Shown piece after piece: positions 1 to 5,581 of a DNA stretch of 6,289 nt (position 1 is the first letter of the stretch; every line of letters starts with the position of its first letter). The notes under the pieces are model-generated. The model ran no database searches. It was not told where the DNA came from and worked only from the letters and a program-made list of their open reading frames with translations. A program made the position numbers and the translations under genes. The stretch comes from Abditibacteriales bacterium (GTDB taxonomy: Bacteria > Armatimonadota > Abditibacteriia > Abditibacteriales > JANWYM01), in the NCBI GenBank assembly GCA_025055355.1, contig JANWYM010000261.1:1-6289 (forward strand), read 5' to 3'.

Positions 1-601
1 GCTGCGTCTCATCTGGGTCAATCGGCACGCGCCGTTGAACCAGGATGTCCCCGTTGTCCAGTTTCTCGTCCATGTAGTGCACCGTTACGCCCGTTTCCGT
101 CTCGCCGTTCGCCAGCACCCAGAACGAGGGCAGCATCCCGCGATACTTGGGCAGCAGCGCGCTGTGGACGTTGATGCAGCCGTGCTTGGGCAACGCCAAA
201 ATCCCCTTGCGGAAAATCTGCGGCGCGGCGACAGACACCACCACGTCAGGTTCCAGCCGCCGCAACTCGGCGAGGAAGGTCTCGTCATTGATGCTGCGGG
301 GGGTGTAAATGGGAATGCCGTAGTGTTGGGCGACGCGGCGAACCGAGTAAAAGCGTCCGTTGGGTTTCCAGCCCACACGGTCAATCATTTTATAAGCCAC
401 GAAGCGTGATGACTGCCCCAAGAAATCCCACCAGCCGTAGAGCATCAGATGACGCTGAATGGTCTTGCGCCAGCCGCCCTTGCCCGATGCGGGCGAGAGA
501 ATCACCATCGCCACAATGTCTTTCGCCCGCCGCTCCACCACACGCTGCATAAACAGCGGCAAGTAGAAGGGTTCTTCCTGGGTGACGATAACGACCTTCA
601 T
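1..601 (-). CDS. Formyltransferase-fold protein (Fmt/ArnA-N-like), C-terminus outside window
   Basis: The first 200 residues are visible, from an ATG at 601-599, and the frame is still open at the window edge. The formyl_trans_N family moves a formyl group from 10-formyltetrahydrofolate to an amine, either on Met-tRNA or on an amino-sugar nucleotide. The family active site is present: Asn144 and His146 in CINVHSALLPKYRG, and Asp182 in MDEKLDNGDIL. NGETETGVTVH (165-175) is a typical family segment. The residues after KYRG are MLPSFW, not the AAPI usual in Met-tRNA formyltransferase. With the glycan-gene setting this favours a sugar or other small amine as substrate, which is inference. Residues 1-90 (MKVVIVTQEEPFYLPLF...) are a divergent N-terminal Rossmann half. 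No Shine-Dalgarno motif is visible; a tandem array begins about 10 bases upstream. It is the last gene visible in the minus-strand run. Family call is strong, substrate unknown. Confidence 0.88.
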   Translation of the reverse strand, partial: MKVVIVTQEEPFYLPLFMQRVVERRAKDIVAMVILSPASGKGGWRKTIQRHLMLYGWWDFLGQSSRFVAYKMIDRVGWKPNGRFYSVRRVAQHYGIPIYTPRSINDETFLAELRRLEPDVVVSVAAPQIFRKGILALPKHGCINVHSALLPKYRGMLPSFWVLANGETETGVTVHYMDEKLDNGDILVQRRVPIDPDETQ

Positions 602-610
602 ACGAGAGAA

Positions 611-739
611 GGTTGGCACGTTCGCACGTTGGCAGGTTGGCACGTTCAACGTTGGCACGTTAGCACGTTAAACGTTGGCAGGTTGGCAGGTTGGAACGTT
701 GACAGGTTTAACGTGCCAACGTGCGAACGCGCTAACGCG
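611..739. repeat. 8-bp-period degenerate tandem array between GT2 and formyltransferase genes
   Basis: The stretch divides cleanly into units close to CGTTGGCA. Starting at 611 the units are GGTTGGCA, CGTTCGCA, CGTTGGCA, GGTTGGCA, CGTTCAA, CGTTGGCA, CGTTAGCA, CGTTAAA, CGTTGGCA, GGTTGGCA, GGTTGGAA, CGTTGACA, GGTTTAA, CGTGCCAA, CGTGCGAA, CGCGCTAA and a partial CGCG. Three units are 7 bp long and end in AA or AAA (643-649, 666-672, 705-711). The last units (712-739) are the reverse complement of the earlier motif, so the array turns around at its GT2 end. It contains the TAG stop of the GT2 gene (732-734). It fills the whole spacer and no other gene or promoter is evident. Function unknown. Confidence 0.92.
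619..729. other. Perfect 16-bp inverted repeat with 79-bp spacer inside the array
   Basis: CGTTCGCACGTTGGCA at 619-634 is exactly the reverse complement of TGCCAACGTGCGAACG at 714-729. After one mismatch the pairing resumes for a few more bases inward (636-638 with 710-712). RNA from either strand could fold into a long stem closing most of the array. No U-run follows it, so it does not look like a standard intrinsic terminator. Confidence 0.75.
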
Positions 740-1994
740 CTTCGCGTCCCGTCGCGCGCCAGACGCGCACGGGCTTGCCCAGCAGCAACTTCATCACGCC
801 GTTGAGCGACGCGAGATTAATAAGACAGAAATAATACGGAATGTTCAGCAGCGGCAGGCGCAGTTTCACCCGCGCCTTCGCCAGGAGATACCCCACCAAT
901 GCCAGCCCGTAAAATCCCCCTTGCATCCACAGGGCAGCCCGGTAAAAGTGACCAGTGACCAGCAATAGGTTGCTAACGAGCATCGCCATCATGAACACCG
1001 GCACAAACCAGCGCAGCAACTTGTGCGAGAGGAGTTGCAGCGTCACCAGCCATTTACCGCGTTGCAGCGATTCTTTGAGCAGCATCAAGGCGCTCGGCAG
1101 CATCCACGAAACAATCCGCGTGATACGGCGGAACTCCTCGTGGTTCGGCAGCCATGGGTGATAGACGACCGCGTCGGGTTCATAAATCGTGTCGTAACCG
1201 CGCAGGGCGATACGAATGGGCAGTTCAAAGTCGTCGCCCCGCTCCTCGTTCAGCGGAAAGTAGAGGTGTTTGCGGATGGCGAAGATCGCACCCGTTGCCC
1301 CGACGATGCAGCGGTTTTTGCTGGCGAGCCGCTTGAGGACGTTCTCGTATTTCCAGTAGATGCTCTCCAGCACCTGCCCTTCTTCGTTGGTGTCCCAGCG
1401 CACGCCCTCGATGCAGCCCACCCGCTCGTCGGCGAAGCCCCGCACCAACTTCCTCAATGCGTCGGGCGGATACATCGCATCGGCGTCGGAGAAGACGATG
1501 ATTTCCCCTCGGGCTTTGGGCACGCAACGATACAGCACCGCGCATTTGCCGCGCCGCTCAGGGGCAGCATCCAGCACCACCACAACCCCCTCTCCCTCTC
1601 CCCCTTGGCAAGGGGGAGAGGAGAGGAGATTATCTTCTCCCCCTTGCGAAGGGGGAGAAGACCCCCGTTGGCTCTCCCCCTTGCGAAGGGGGAGATGGAG
1701 GGGGTTGTCAGCGAACTCGCGCACGATCTCGTTGGTGCGGTCGGTGGAGCCGTCAGAGCCGACGATGATTTCCAGTTTGTCCTTGGGGTAATCCAGCGCG
1801 AGCATGTTCTCCAGTTTCTGGCGGATAATCCCTTCCTCGTTGTAGGCGCTGATGAGGATGGTCACGGACGGGGTGATGTCCGCCTTTTTGATTTCCCGCT
1901 GACGGAACACCGCCAACAGCGCCAGCAGCAGCGGGTAGCCGAAGTAGACGTAAACGATGGTCAACAGCGAACCCCAGAAAACGACCTCTGCCAT
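732..1994 (-). CDS. Membrane-anchored family-2 glycosyltransferase with in-frame repeat insertion
   Basis: This 420-residue protein should transfer a sugar from a nucleotide-sugar donor at the cytoplasmic face of the membrane. A membrane helix lies at about 3-30, and a CESA-like GT-A domain at about 42-290. Family motifs are ISAYNEE (48-54), SDGSTDRT (80-87, nucleotide-binding Asp81), PERRGK (145-150), the metal-binding DAD at 170-172, GATGAIFAIRK (232-242) and RGDDFELP (252-259, likely catalytic acid). RITRIVSW (290-297) stands where QxxRW-type motifs lie in processive relatives. About three or four hydrophobic segments follow (roughly 298-310, 328-348, 355-371, 380-405). Residues 97-137 (NPLHLP...GEGEGV) match no GT2 element and are encoded by a palindromic repeat. 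The ATG at 1994-1992 lies 5 bases from a tandem array and has no Shine-Dalgarno sequence. The TAG stop lies in the next array. Acceptor and sugar are unknown. Confidence 0.9.
   Translation of the reverse strand: MAEVVFWGSLLTIVYVYFGYPLLLALLAVFRQREIKKADITPSVTILISAYNEEGIIRQKLENMLALDYPKDKLEIIVGSDGSTDRTNEIVREFADNPLHLPLRKGESQRGSSPPSQGGEDNLLSSPPCQGGEGEGVVVVLDAAPERRGKCAVLYRCVPKARGEIIVFSDADAMYPPDALRKLVRGFADERVGCIEGVRWDTNEEGQVLESIYWKYENVLKRLASKNRCIVGATGAIFAIRKHLYFPLNEERGDDFELPIRIALRGYDTIYEPDAVVYHPWLPNHEEFRRITRIVSWMLPSALMLLKESLQRGKWLVTLQLLSHKLLRWFVPVFMMAMLVSNLLLVTGHFYRAALWMQGGFYGLALVGYLLAKARVKLRLPLLNIPYYFCLINLASLNGVMKLLLGKPVRVWRATGREAR
1595..1621. repeat. Palindrome unit 1
   Basis: Perfect palindrome with 13-bp arms (1595-1607 and 1609-1621) around a central G: CCTCTCCCCCTTG, then G, then CAAGGGGGAGAGG. 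Confidence 0.9.
1633..1661. repeat. Palindrome unit 2
   Basis: Perfect 13-bp arms (1633-1645 and 1649-1661) with a GCG loop. The core TTCTCCCCCTT / AAGGGGGAGAA matches units 1 and 3 apart from the outermost bases and the loop. Confidence 0.9.
1673..1695. repeat. Palindrome unit 3
   Basis: Perfect 10-bp arms (1673-1682 and 1686-1695) with a GCG loop, the same loop as unit 2. The unit lies next to the right-hand terminal inverted repeat. Confidence 0.9.
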
Positions 1995-1999
1995 GATAG

Positions 2000-2059
2000 A
2001 ACGTTGGAACGTTGGAACGTTGGAACGTTGGAACGTTTTAAAGTTTTAACGTTTTAACG
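2000..2059. repeat. 8-bp tandem array (AACGTTGG/AACGTTTT) between deacetylase and GT2 genes
   Basis: Seven and a half units in strict 8-bp phase: four perfect AACGTTGG (2000-2031), then AACGTTTT, AAAGTTTT, AACGTTTT and a partial AACG (2032-2059). The AACGTT core is itself a palindrome. The array contains the TAA stop (2046-2048) and the last few codons (SLKR) of the deacetylase, and it ends 5 bases before the GT2 start codon. It thus occupies the place where the GT2 ribosome binding site would be expected. Confidence 0.95.
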
Positions 2060-2837
2060 ACAATAGAAACTCCCGCACCGCCAGCCAGCGACGCAGCCCT
2101 AAGCCGCGCTTGCCGACGCTCTTCATCATTTCAAACGCCTTGAGTTTGCACAACGTGACGGCGTTGCCCTGAACGAGTTGTGAGAAGGTTGCCAGCGAAC
2201 ACCCGCGTCGAATCGTCACGCGCGGCAGCCGGAGGGGATTGGTTCTTGCCTTAACCAAGCCCAGCCGCGAGTTGCACACGGCGCGATAACCGCACGCTGC
2301 CGCCACCTGCGCCAACTCCGCCGGTTCGTAGCCGTAAGGGACAGCGAACGTTGTGATAGGGGTGCGGAGACCCTCCTCCAAAGCCTTCTTGGACTGCTCC
2401 AATTCCCAGCGTATTTCCTGCAGGCTCAGTTGCGACAGGAACGGATGGCTGACCGTGTGCGAGCCAATCGTCATGCCGCTCCGCTGCATTTCGCGCATCT
2501 GTAGCCAATTTAGCCACTCGCTCTGTCCGACACGGTTGGTGACCACGAAAAACGTCGCTGTCCAGCCGCGCGCGCGCAACAGCGGGAAAGCGCGCGTGTA
2601 GTTGCTGATATGCCCATCGTCGAAGGTGATGACCACCGAGCGCTTAGGCAATCGGTGAGCAGCAAGCGATGCCGCCAGCGATTCCAGTGGTAACACGCTG
2701 TAGTCCTGCTGCGCCAGAAAGTTCATCTGCGCTTCAAACGCCGACATCGGCAGGCAATAGGGGCGGTCTCCGACGGGCGCCGTAGTTACGTCGAAGTCGT
2801 CGTCCACGATTTGATGGTAAGCCAGAATGGGAATCAT
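2046..2837 (-). CDS. NodB/CE4 polysaccharide deacetylase-family protein
   Basis: This 263-residue protein belongs to the metal-dependent family that removes N- or O-linked acyl groups from sugars. Motif 1 is TFDDGH (71-76) with catalytic-base and metal Asp73 and Asp74. Motif 2 is GSHTVSHPFL (125-134) with metal ligands His127 and His131. Motif 3 is FAVPYGYEP (164-172), of the FAYPYG type seen in PgaB/IcaB-like members and lacking the usual Arg. The N-terminal IPILAYHQIVDD is also typical of that group. There is no signal peptide or membrane helix, so the product is probably cytoplasmic or peripheral, unlike most wall or biofilm deacetylases. A role on a nucleotide- or lipid-linked sugar is therefore possible. 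Its ATG overlaps the stop of the methyltransferase gene, which supports this start and translational coupling. The last four codons and the stop come from the adjoining array. Natural substrate unknown. Confidence 0.9.
   Translation of the reverse strand: MIPILAYHQIVDDDFDVTTAPVGDRPYCLPMSAFEAQMNFLAQQDYSVLPLESLAASLAAHRLPKRSVVITFDDGHISNYTRAFPLLRARGWTATFFVVTNRVGQSEWLNWLQMREMQRSGMTIGSHTVSHPFLSQLSLQEIRWELEQSKKALEEGLRTPITTFAVPYGYEPAELAQVAAACGYRAVCNSRLGLVKARTNPLRLPRVTIRRGCSLATFSQLVQGNAVTLCKLKAFEMMKSVGKRGLGLRRWLAVREFLLSLKR
2834..2837 (-). promoter_or_regulatory. ATGA stop/start overlap, methyltransferase to deacetylase
   Basis: The TGA of the methyltransferase (2836-2834) and the ATG of the deacetylase (2837-2835) share two bases. 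This is the standard layout for coupled translation within an operon and fixes the deacetylase start. Confidence 0.85.
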
Positions 2838-3868
2838 CGCGGCTTGCTCACGACCACTTCATACTGCGGCACGAACGGCTTCAGGAAGCGGTTGGCGAGG
2901 TCGACCAAGAACGGATACCGAAACGCCAAGCGATGTTTCCAGCCCTTGCGGGCGGAACTGGCGCGGATGGCGGTGCCGAGAATCTGAAAGGAAGGCCCAG
3001 ACGCTGTGCCGTTCCGCGCCTTGTCCGCTCCCAGCGTTTGGTGCAGCATCGCGCGCAACTCCAGGTAGGACAGCAATCGCTTGCCCGTGTAGCCCATGCC
3101 TTTGAACAGTTTCACGTAAGCGGGCATCCACGCGCGCGGCAGAAATCCGACGCCCCAGAGGTTGACGTGCGGCTCCGGTCCGAAGATGTTGTAGCGGTTG
3201 GGCGAATTGAAGCAGAAGTAACCGCCTGGCTGCAACACCCGATAACCTTCGCTCAGGAAGAGTCTCTGCTGCGGGACGTGCTCCACTACGTCGGTCGCGT
3301 TCATCATCGCAAACGTTCCGTCCGCGAACGGCAGCGCCTCCGCTGAGGCACAGATGAACGTGACGTTGTCCAATCCCGCTTCCTGACACCGCTTCTGCGC
3401 GATGATTAAATCGGGCAGCGCGACATCAATGCCCACCGCCCACGCGAAACGCTGCGCGAGGGCGTGCACCATCCCGCCCATGCCACAGCCGATATCGAGC
3501 GCAATCCCAGAGAAATCCACTGCGTCGCCCGCGAAGCGCACAATCTGTTCCGTCCGTTCCGCCCCACGCTCGTTGCCGACCAGTTCATGTTTCAGATGCA
3601 GGTCGGCGACGTCAGCAGGCATCTGGTTGAAACTGAGCCGCAGGCGAATCAAATCCTCCAAGGAGGACTCGTCGAAGCGGGCGAGGAGGGTCGCCAGTTC
3701 TTCGCCCGAGTATTCGTCGGGCTCAGAGCGCAGGTCGGGGATGCCGTGAAAGATGGGAAAACTCCGCGCGCAGCGAGGACAGACGCAACGCGTCGCAATG
3801 GAGTCGTCCAACGGGACGCGGCACAGCGGGCAGAGGAGAGTCAGGGCGTTGAATGTTTTCACAGACAT
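2834..3868 (-). CDS. Class I SAM-dependent methyltransferase with N-terminal zinc ribbon
   Basis: This 344-residue protein should move a methyl group from S-adenosylmethionine to a small molecule, sugar or lipid. Residues 10-46 form a probable zinc ribbon like the Trm112p-like domain: Cys13-x2-Cys16 and Cys30-x2-Cys33, followed by FPIFHGIPDL. The methyltransferase_11-type domain has motif I LDIGCGMGG (124-132), the ribose-binding acid in GIDVA (Asp148), SAEALPF (175-181), DVVEHV (193-198) and the VLQPGGYF strand (211-218). NSPNRYNIFGPEPH (221-234) follows and probably helps form the acceptor site. Residues 240-344 have weak hydrophobic stretches but no clear membrane helix. The ATG at 3868-3866 lies 6 nt after the GT-C stop, with only a poor Shine-Dalgarno sequence. 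Context suggests methylation of a glycan or lipid carrier; O-, N- or C-methylation cannot be told apart. Confidence 0.88.
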   Translation of the reverse strand: MSVKTFNALTLLCPLCRVPLDDSIATRCVCPRCARSFPIFHGIPDLRSEPDEYSGEELATLLARFDESSLEDLIRLRLSFNQMPADVADLHLKHELVGNERGAERTEQIVRFAGDAVDFSGIALDIGCGMGGMVHALAQRFAWAVGIDVALPDLIIAQKRCQEAGLDNVTFICASAEALPFADGTFAMMNATDVVEHVPQQRLFLSEGYRVLQPGGYFCFNSPNRYNIFGPEPHVNLWGVGFLPRAWMPAYVKLFKGMGYTGKRLLSYLELRAMLHQTLGADKARNGTASGPSFQILGTAIRASSARKGWKHRLAFRYPFLVDLANRFLKPFVPQYEVVVSKPR

Positions 3869-3874
3869 AAGTCG

Positions 3875-5581
3875 TTACTTACGGCGCAAATACTCGGACA
3901 GCGGTTGCAGTGGCGTCTTCACGCGGCGGTCGAACGCAGGGACGAGAAGGTTGATGTCCGTTCTCTGGGGTTGGATGCTCTCTTTGCGCTCATACAGGGT
4001 CAGCGCATCGCCGATGTTGTGTCCATCCCGCGACACCAGCCGCCACCGTTTGACCTCCTTGAACTCGCGGCTCGTGCGCAGCAGGGTGCGCAGCATTGTC
4101 GACGCTGGGGAGAGGGGCGGACCGTTCTCGACGAGGATCTGGTTGACGCCGTAATCCTTCAACAGGCGACGGATGTCGGCTTCAGAGTAAACGAGTCGCA
4201 CCTCGCCGACCTGCCGCATGGCTTTGATCGGATTAAACATCTTGTCCCCCCGCAGGACGATGAGCGACTTCTGGGGGCTGTGCCGCCGCACCTCGAAGAT
4301 GAAGTTGCCGCCGTAGTATCCATCAAACAGCACTACCTGCCCTTTGGGATGTGCCGCGATATAAGCGGCGGCTTCATCGTAGCCCGACACAGAGCGTGGC
4401 GGCTGCGCGTAGGCAGCGACCACGCGGGAGCCGCAGAACAGAGCGACCACACTATACGCCAGCGCGCGCGGCACAAAGCGCACAGTCGCAAGGCGCGTTA
4501 GCGCCAATGCCGCCAACAGCGCGAACGGCGGCAGCCAGAAGTAGATGTAACGGTCTTGCTTGATGGACACATACCAAGCGAAGAGGTAGTAACCTAAAAT
4601 CCAGAGAAGCGGCAGCGACCATCGTTGGCGCTCTGGCGACCGAAGTATCATATAGAGTCCGATGAGAGCGAGCAGGACAATCGGCGCCCCGATGGCACGC
4701 GGCAGTTCAGTGGGGTAGAAAGTGAACGCCCGCCAGGAGAAGCGCGGAATGCCAAAGTTCACGTCGCCAACGGAAATATCCATCGCCACGCCGCCGAAGT
4801 AAAGGATGTAGGCACATAGCGGTGCGAATAACACCACGCCCCACAACGCGGCAATCCGCGCGGCGCGCGTCAACCAAAAGCGCGGCTTTTCGGTGAGGGT
4901 CAGATAAACGATCAGCACCGGCACGATGAACACTGCGGTCTGTTTCGTCCACGCCGCCAGACCTGCCATGATGACCCCCAGATAGAGATGACGCGGGTTC
5001 TGCGACCGAACGAAGCGGTCCACGAAGCAGCACGCGGCAATGAGCAGCGCCAGCGCGGGCATTTCCAACATGACCTCGCGCGCCCACAGCACAACAGTCG
5101 GCGAGGTGATGAGAAAAATTGCTGAGACGAAAGCGACCAGTGGACCTGCGAGCCGCTGGATCCACTGTTGCCACCATATGACCCCGACCAACGCAAACGC
5201 GAGAACCGTCAAACGGGCTGTGAACGCCGAGATGCCGAACACAGCGAAGAACACCGCCTCCACCATAGCAAAAAACGGCGGATAGAAAGCGAACCCCAAG
5301 GCGGGATACTGCGCGTAGTAGCGCAACGCATATTCGCGCCAATCGCCCCATCGTCCGTCCCGCACGAAGTCGTAAATGAACACACCATCCATCGCGTGCC
5401 GCGACGCGTCCGACCACCAGAAGCCGCCGACGGTGATATGACGCCCGATGACGAACGCGGTGATGAGGCAGAGAAGCAACGAGATGAAGGGTTGAGGGTT
5501 AAGAATTGAGGGTTGCACATCCCCCAATTTCCCAATTTCCCAATTTCCCAATCTCTCGATCTCCCGACCCGTCGTTTTCAT
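3875..5581 (-). CDS. GT-C (PMT_2/GT39-83-like) integral membrane glycosyltransferase
   Basis: With the ATG at 5581-5579 the protein has 568 residues. The family transfers a sugar from a polyprenyl-phosphate donor on the outer side of the membrane. About eleven hydrophobic segments lie between residues 32 and 390. The first external loop holds GFWWSDASRHAMDG (53-66), where GT-C enzymes carry catalytic Asp (here Asp58, perhaps Asp65). AFYPPFFAMVEAVFFAVFG (98-116) and WAREVMLEMPALALL (166-180) are typical PMT_2 segments. Residues 391-568 form a soluble, probably extracytoplasmic domain, comparable in layout to ArnT-like enzymes. The frame is open upstream to 5683, but the ATGA overlap with the GT4 stop favours 5581. 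Residues 5-31 (ERLGNWEIGKLG...ILNPQ) are translated from two short tandem arrays, so the first 30 residues may not be conserved. Donor and acceptor are unknown. Confidence 0.85.
   Translation of the reverse strand: MKTTGREIERLGNWEIGKLGDVQPSILNPQPFISLLLCLITAFVIGRHITVGGFWWSDASRHAMDGVFIYDFVRDGRWGDWREYALRYYAQYPALGFAFYPPFFAMVEAVFFAVFGISAFTARLTVLAFALVGVIWWQQWIQRLAGPLVAFVSAIFLITSPTVVLWAREVMLEMPALALLIAACCFVDRFVRSQNPRHLYLGVIMAGLAAWTKQTAVFIVPVLIVYLTLTEKPRFWLTRAARIAALWGVVLFAPLCAYILYFGGVAMDISVGDVNFGIPRFSWRAFTFYPTELPRAIGAPIVLLALIGLYMILRSPERQRWSLPLLWILGYYLFAWYVSIKQDRYIYFWLPPFALLAALALTRLATVRFVPRALAYSVVALFCGSRVVAAYAQPPRSVSGYDEAAAYIAAHPKGQVVLFDGYYGGNFIFEVRRHSPQKSLIVLRGDKMFNPIKAMRQVGEVRLVYSEADIRRLLKDYGVNQILVENGPPLSPASTMLRTLLRTSREFKEVKRWRLVSRDGHNIGDALTLYERKESIQPQRTDINLLVPAFDRRVKTPLQPLSEYLRRK
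5489..5516. repeat. 7-bp tandem array in 5' coding region of the GT-C gene
   Basis: Four units in strict 7-bp phase: GGGTTGA, GGGTTAA, GAATTGA, GGGTTGC. On the coding strand this gives residues about 22-31 (VQPSILNPQP), just before the first membrane helix. It lies 8 bp from an 8-bp array of a different sequence. Confidence 0.8.
5525..5570. repeat. 8-bp tandem array at the start of the GT-C gene
   Basis: Three perfect units CAATTTCC (5525-5548) are followed by the diverged CAATCTCT, CGATCTCC and CGACCC. The array covers codons about 5-19 (GREIERLGNWEIGKL) from the ATG at 5581. The perfect part has no stop codon in any minus-strand frame. The unit length is not a multiple of three, so gain or loss of a unit would shift the reading frame of the gene. 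Confidence 0.92.
5578..5581 (-). promoter_or_regulatory. ATGA stop/start overlap, GT4 to GT-C
   Basis: The GT4 stop TGA (5580-5578) overlaps the GT-C start ATG (5581-5579). The same layout recurs at 2834-2837. It is the main reason for choosing this start over the longer open frame. Confidence 0.75.

Larger units (their letters stand above)
1584..1706. repeat. 123-bp triple-palindrome element inserted in frame in the GT2 gene
   Basis: The element starts with AACCCCCTC (1584-1592) and ends with its exact reverse complement GAGGGGGTT (1698-1706). Inside are three copies of a palindrome built on CTCCCCCTT-n3-AAGGGGGAG, so it could fold into consecutive hairpins. Its length, 123 bp, is a multiple of three, and the minus frame reads through it as residues 97-137 of the GT2 protein. 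These are rich in Gly, Ser, Pro and Glu, with a repeated SSPPxQGGE motif. Deleting it would join REFAD directly to VVVLDAAPERRGK, a normal GT2 spacing. It resembles the small non-coding palindromic repeats scattered in many bacterial genomes. No transposase and no clear target duplication are visible. Movement is inferred from structure and position only. Confidence 0.85.

Noticed and set aside
1..601. Housekeeping Met-tRNA formyltransferase (fmt)
   Set aside because: The segment after KYRG differs from the usual AAPI form and there is no def, priA or rsmB neighbour. The name is withheld because the C-terminus is not visible.
611..739. Array 1 as a CRISPR array
   Set aside because: The units are 7-8 bp and contiguous, with no spacers.
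449..968. Plus-strand frames reading through array 1 (GWHVQRWHV-like peptides)
   Set aside because: The peptides only reflect the repeat period. No start context or homology-like feature supports a gene.
1595..1695. Hairpins in the GT2 gene as intrinsic terminators or as a CRISPR array
   Set aside because: They lie inside a coding sequence without T-runs. The repeated units are palindromes of unequal spacing and lack regular unique spacers.
1023..2057. Long plus-strand open frame of 344 codons opposite the GT2 gene
   Set aside because: It is antisense to a gene with clear GT2 motifs, shows no recognisable domain, and its C-terminal part is translated from the tandem array. High GC commonly keeps the opposite strand open.
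3464..4501. Long plus-strand open frame of 345 codons opposite the methyltransferase and GT-C genes
   Set aside because: It spans the junction of two well-supported minus-strand genes and its product, rich in Arg, Gln and His, has no family features.
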